Shown here: in pieces, positions 19,449 to 21,487 of the stretch
Layout of the letters: each line of letters starts with the position of its first letter
Numbering within the stretch: position 1 is the stretch's first letter
Assembly (NCBI GenBank): GCA_008931825.1
Contig: QXVZ01024088.1
Coordinates: 7,394 to 28,880, forward strand
Direction of reading: 5' to 3'
Length of the DNA: 21,487 nt
DNA from: Phallusia fumigata
Taxonomy: Eukaryota > Chordata > Ascidiacea > Phlebobranchia > Ascidiidae
Program-made: the position numbers and the translations under genes
Notes under the pieces: model-generated
Seen by the model: the letters and a program-made list of their open reading frames with translations, nothing else
What the model was told of the DNA's origin: nothing
Database searches by the model: none

Positions 19449-20561
19449 GTAAGAATATCTGTAGAGGTTTCGTTTATTGGGCTGCGTGTGTATTGGCGTC
19501 CGGGTTAAATTTACAACGTGGTTCCAAACCACAAATGAAAAGTAAACTTCGGCTGACGGGTGGGAGATCTTGCCAGCATGGCGCGCATTCGTTTGGTTTT
19601 GTTACTGACTTTCCGTAGCAACGGTCGCATTTTACACTTTTCTTGCGTCCAAATCCACAAGCTTGCTGCAAGACTTGGATGCAAACAGCCTGTGTTGAAC
19701 CGTAGCTGGGTCGTAGGTTTTCGCGGTCAGAAATTCTGTTTTGGGTGATTGCGATTTGCCCCGAGGAACGCGCACAAGCTAAACAAGATTGACTCCTAAC
19801 ATACCGACAGCTTGACTCGTGCTTGTAATCTTCTAAAACAAGTTTTAACTTGTAAAGCGATAAGTTGTATTGGCTGTGTGTGGCTGGCAAAGTTTGCTGC
19901 GTAAATGCAGTCCTTTGTTTGGAGCGATTTTGTAGATTTTAAGGCGGTTTTGGGGGTTTGGAGAAAAATGAGGTTTTTGTTTACAAGTGATTCACGCTGT
20001 TGCCTGCGTGGCTCATCAAAGCGTTTGCCAAACTTGTTTGTTAAAATCGAAAAGCGCTGAGAAGGCTGCAAGAACTCAAGGTAATTAACCGCTTGTTTTC
20101 GTTGGAATTTTCGTTTTCCGATAATACAATCTACCGCTAAGTAATTAACATTTCCGCGCACAGCCTTAGATAACGGGCTTATCCAGCAGCTCAAGGTGTT
20201 TACTTCTTAAACTTAAATTCTCCAAACCTGTGCAAACTTAAATTTACTCGGTTTCAAAATCAGTGTGCGGAAAACAATGGTTGTAAATTGCACATAGACA
20301 GTTGCGAAACAAACAGCAAAGCGGCTGTAAAGAGGTCAACGACTTTCCTCGGGGAATCATGGCGCGTTGCTTGCAAATGATGCCCGCTGACTCAAATAAC
20401 ATTCCATCGCCTGCCAAGAGTGATGCAGTAGATGCCTCAAGCTAGAGGTTACGTATTTGTGGCTGCAAATGTATGCGGGCTGCCATCTCGACTGATTTAA
20501 AGAATTCGCGAAGAGCTGAAGACAGATATATGTCTTCTCCCCGGCAACATAGTGTGTTTTT
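19449..20561. other. Probable intron of the type II membrane protein gene
   Basis: Follows the GTAAGA donor. Minus-strand open frames of 132-138 codons overlap here (19474-19890, 19796-20194), but they have no recognisable domain and a composition that does not look coding. I find no phase-0 exon that continues the coiled coil or begins a collagenous or C-terminal domain. Confidence 0.4.
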
Positions 20562-20867
20562 TTTCAACTTTACGTTTGCCGATTTTTCAAAACGAGAACA
20601 TTTTACGCATAGAATTTAAGTTTTCGGGCGCGTTTGTAAAACCTAAATCTCTAGGCGAAGCCCAATGAAATCCAAACTTTGAGGTAAAGGTTTAACTTAT
20701 AATGCCTAAACTTGGTATTTCAAAAACCGTCCATAGTCCCATCTGCGAAGTCGGCGCCGAAAATCGGTCGGTAATCCCACTTCACTACGATCTCTATGTT
20801 GCTTGTGCGACGTTTCAAGGGTTTACATCGGGGATTATACGACGCCTCCACTTGACGACAGGATTGT
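20562..20867. repeat. 306-bp exact duplication, copy 1
   Basis: Identical by eye over its whole length to 20869-21174. It carries an open frame of about 55 residues (MPKLGISKTV...) that is simply copied in both; nothing recognisable is encoded. Confidence 0.95.
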
Positions 20868-20868
20868 N
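20868..20868. other. Single N at the junction of the 306-bp duplication
   Basis: A single ambiguous base separates two exact copies, as at 12964. This fits two overlapping contig ends that were placed side by side instead of being merged. Confidence 0.85.
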
Positions 20869-21174
20869 TTTCAACTTTACGTTTGCCGATTTTTCAAAAC
20901 GAGAACATTTTACGCATAGAATTTAAGTTTTCGGGCGCGTTTGTAAAACCTAAATCTCTAGGCGAAGCCCAATGAAATCCAAACTTTGAGGTAAAGGTTT
21001 AACTTATAATGCCTAAACTTGGTATTTCAAAAACCGTCCATAGTCCCATCTGCGAAGTCGGCGCCGAAAATCGGTCGGTAATCCCACTTCACTACGATCT
21101 CTATGTTGCTTGTGCGACGTTTCAAGGGTTTACATCGGGGATTATACGACGCCTCCACTTGACGACAGGATTGT
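20869..21174. repeat. 306-bp exact duplication, copy 2
   Basis: Second copy of 20562-20867. It continues into unique sequence (GTAGTTTAAATTTGCG) to the window end. From 21175 to 21487 there is only AT-rich DNA, with no gene seen. Confidence 0.95.
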
Positions 21175-21487
21175 GTAGTTTAAATTTGCGATTCATTCCC
21201 AGGCCTACCGAATCGAATCACAGGCATTTTGACTTTTGATACTAGCAATATATGGTACAGCATGGAATCAACGTTAAAAGATTAAATACAAGAGGAAAAA
21301 TGTTTTTTTTCCTCTAAAAATTTAATTTTTTTATTGAATATAAAGGTTTGATGCTTGCCTCATTTTGATATTTTGGTGCTGTACCTTAAAAAGTTCTGGC
21401 ATCCGCCCTTATGTCGGTTCTAGCATCTGCTCCGAAGCTCCGGGATCTCACCCCGTGTCACAGCATCGTTCAGCTGATACAATCAGC

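Noticed and set aside
19474..20194. Two minus-strand open frames of 138 and 132 codons
   Set aside because: They lie in the probable intron of the membrane protein gene, overlap each other, and show no domain.
20702..21239. Two copies of a MPKLGISKTV... open frame as a duplicated small gene
   Set aside because: The copies are identical because the underlying 306 bp is duplicated across a single N, probably an assembly artefact; the frame has no recognisable content.

Overview
This is eukaryotic DNA, most likely from a tunicate of the genus Ciona. The sequence is AT-rich, introns are short (about 60-130 bp in the first caspase gene), and genes are small and multi-exon. An exact copy of the 16-nt Ciona spliced leader, as I remember it, lies at 494-509. 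No bacterial-style operons, rRNA, tRNA or CRISPR arrays are visible. Most long open frames are chance frames; the real genes had to be assembled by eye from exons and splice sites.

Layout. (1) 1-2930: no convincing gene; it holds the spliced-leader 16-mer and one copy of a ~118-bp dispersed repeat. (2) 3006-4254: caspase-like gene A, five exons, 286 aa, complete catalytic dyad. (3) 4492-5642: a short-exon gene in the same orientation, tentatively PEX11-like (peroxisome proliferation), with an apparent 1-nt frameshift in its last exon; the second copy of the ~118-bp repeat sits in its last intron. (4) 5700-9930: a scrambled array of partial tandem duplications. Several units resemble the 5' flank of caspase gene B, and two carry decayed pieces of its first coding exon. 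(5) 9933-12035: caspase-like gene B, six exons, 300 aa, complete catalytic dyad, paralogous to gene A. (6) 12199-13786: a ~0.8-kb duplication whose junction is a single N, probably an assembly join of two haplotypes. (7) 13787-19100: mainly gene-free, GC-richer towards the end. (8) 19122-19448: first coding exon of a type II membrane protein with a coiled-coil stalk; the rest of the gene is not seen. (9) 20562-21174: a second, exact 306-bp duplication, again joined by a single N.

Together the central 9 kb is a local caspase expansion: two intact, prodomain-poor caspases on one strand with remnants of duplicated 5' ends between them. Both encode a p20/p10 caspase unit with the His and Cys of the active site, and gene B has a textbook-looking Asp cleavage site in its interdomain linker. 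Both have unusual residues next to the catalytic Cys (QVCRG, QICRG) and in the p10 substrate loop. All functional statements are inferred from sequence.
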